Source: an uncultured Micrococcales bacterium (GTDB lineage: Bacteria; Actinomycetota; Actinomycetes; S36-B12; UBA10799). Taken from it: a DNA stretch of 6,037 nt. Each line of letters starts with the position of its first letter. Position 1 is the first letter of the stretch. Under the pieces are notes generated by a model. The model was given only the letters and a program-made list of their open reading frames with translations. It was not told where the DNA came from and searched no databases. Positions 4,842 to 6,037 of the stretch are shown piece by piece. The stretch covers positions 1-6,037 of the forward strand of contig CALFYG010000234.1 of assembly GCA_937952095.1 (NCBI GenBank). Direction: 5' to 3'. The position numbers and the translations under genes were made by a program.

Positions 4842-6037
4842 GGTTCCCGGGTCACCAGACCCGCCGACGATGCGATCACGGCCACGATCAGGACAAAGGC
4901 GTTGTTAAGGGCGGCATACGTGGCGCTGAAGGTCACCACGTCGACCTGGAAGATCGCACCCATCACGAACACCACCCCCAAGGTGGCCCGGTTGTCGAGG
5001 CCTGCAACGCGGACCGCGACCCATGCGGCCAGCACGACGAAAGCGACACACCCCGCCAGCCCGAGCCAACCACCGACTGCCAGCGCTTCCAGGAACTGCT
5101 GGTGGGCGTGATCGGCGTAGTTCGGAGAGGAAGGCTTCGGACCGATGCCGAAAGGTGTCCAGACCGCGACGTTGCCCAGGTAGTCCTGCCACAGGTCAAA
5201 GCGCCAGGTCGTTGTGCCGTCCGTGATCGGCGTGGTCGCCAGCCAACCCGACAGCCCGAGTGGCAACAGGATGAGCGCGAAGAGCCCCGCCAACGTCCAG
5301 CCGAACGCGCGCCGGAGGCGCTCGACGGGGATGAGTGTCACAAGCAGACCGATGGCGACGGCGAGCATCCCCGTTCGGCTGAAACTCCACAGCGTCGCAC
5401 CCACCAGTCCGACCGCCACGACCCAGGTCCACTTACCTGGCACGGCTCTGAGCAGGAAAACGAGTAGCACCGCACACGTCAAGCCGACGTACACCCGTCC
5501 GGGTGTGACTCCGTTGAGGCTCTCGACCTGGCTCACCTGCAAGCCCAGCACAGAGAGCCACCGCTCGTAGCGCGGATCCGCGATCAGAACCAACGGCCAC
5601 CCGAAGAGCAGGTCGCTGACGCCCGCAAGGAGACTTCCCCAGCCGAAGAACCAGCCGAGTCCGAACATCAACTTCTTCAGCACCTCGAAGGGGATGAGTG
5701 CACCTGCAGCGGCAACACCGATGCTCGCGGCCGCGACGTACCAGAACCGGGAGTCGCGCATGGTGCCGTGCACCAGCATCGACACCGCGGTGGCGCCTAT
5801 CCAGACGCCAACAGTGCCGATCAGAGCCCACTGGTGCCCGGAGATCCGCCCGGACAGGGCCCCGATCGCGATGACGACCAGGCCTATCCAGGCAAGGAAC
5901 GCGAGGCCGCCGGCACCTGGGAGCCGCCCTTCGGCCCGAACCCAGCCGTCGAGTGCGGGCGCCGGAGTACCCCAAGCCACCAGGACGGAATTGAACGTCA
6001 CCAAAAGAGCCAGCAGCAGGTAGCCGACACCGACGCG
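4838..6037 (-). CDS. O-antigen ligase/polymerase-like membrane protein, 5' end outside window
   Basis: Polytopic membrane protein of the O-antigen ligase/polymerase (Wzy/WaaL) superfamily, probably joining or polymerising lipid-linked glycans on the outer face of the membrane; the actual glycan is unknown. 399 codons are visible, and the frame is open to the right edge. The TTG at 6004 lies within a hydrophobic stretch (YLLLALLVTFNSVLVAW), so it is unlikely to be the true start. About ten hydrophobic helices can be seen. Counting from that TTG, family-type features are the SRTG motif (209-212) at the start of a helix, and the long extracytoplasmic loop with WRFDLWQDYLGN (267-278), PFGIGP (284-289) and HAHQQFLEALAVGGWLG (299-315). 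The last corresponds to the HNxxLxxLxxxGxxG signature, with Ala-His in place of the usual Asn. The gene is the upstream partner of the phosphoribosyltransferase gene, with a 4-nt ATGA overlap. Confidence 0.82.
   Translation of the reverse strand, partial: RVGVGYLLLALLVTFNSVLVAWGTPAPALDGWVRAEGRLPGAGGLAFLAWIGLVVIAIGALSGRISGHQWALIGTVGVWIGATAVSMLVHGTMRDSRFWYVAAASIGVAAAGALIPFEVLKKLMFGLGWFFGWGSLLAGVSDLLFGWPLVLIADPRYERWLSVLGLQVSQVESLNGVTPGRVYVGLTCAVLLVFLLRAVPGKWTWVVAVGLVGATLWSFSRTGMLAVAIGLLVTLIPVERLRRAFGWTLAGLFALILLPLGLSGWLATTPITDGTTTWRFDLWQDYLGNVAVWTPFGIGPKPSSPNYADHAHQQFLEALAVGGWLGLAGCVAFVVLAAWVAVRVAGLDNRATLGVVFVMGAIFQVDVVTFSATYAALNNAFVLIVAVIASSAGLVTREP

Overview
The window is very GC-rich. Its gene families, its GTG/TTG-style codon use and its promoter style (a -10 box of the TANNNT type 6-7 nt before the start codon, with no ribosome binding site) point to a high-GC actinobacterium (Actinomycetota). 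I cannot name a genus from the sequence alone. It reads as ordinary chromosomal housekeeping and accessory sequence. There are no rRNA, tRNA, transposase, phage or CRISPR signals.

Layout, left to right: (1) the 3' part of a two-component sensor histidine kinase on +, cut by the left edge. (2) A 91-bp convergent gap holding a nested inverted repeat that looks like a bidirectional terminator. (3) An agmatinase-type ureohydrolase on -. (4) An 87-bp divergent promoter region. (5) A TauE/SafE-family membrane permease on +, followed 19 nt later by (6) a DUF2804-family protein with its own apparent leaderless promoter. (7) A 155-bp convergent gap occupied by two facing tandem-repeat arrays. (8) On -, a phosphoribosyltransferase whose start overlaps by 4 nt the stop of (9) an O-antigen ligase/polymerase-like membrane protein, cut by the right edge.

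Working together: genes 8 and 9 form a translationally coupled pair, 9 being upstream. Genes 5 and 6 are co-directional and nearly touching, but 6 appears to have its own transcription start. Genes 3 and 5 share a divergent control region. No metabolic link between the blocks is visible, and I see no toxin, immunity or other defence-system signature.

The most unusual element is the intergenic region at about 4048-4191. A 20-nt tandem repeat on + and a 19-nt tandem repeat on - share the core CGGTTAG and face each other. They can fold back on one another, place TAG in all three frames for transcripts coming from either side, and supply the actual stop codon of the phosphoribosyltransferase gene.
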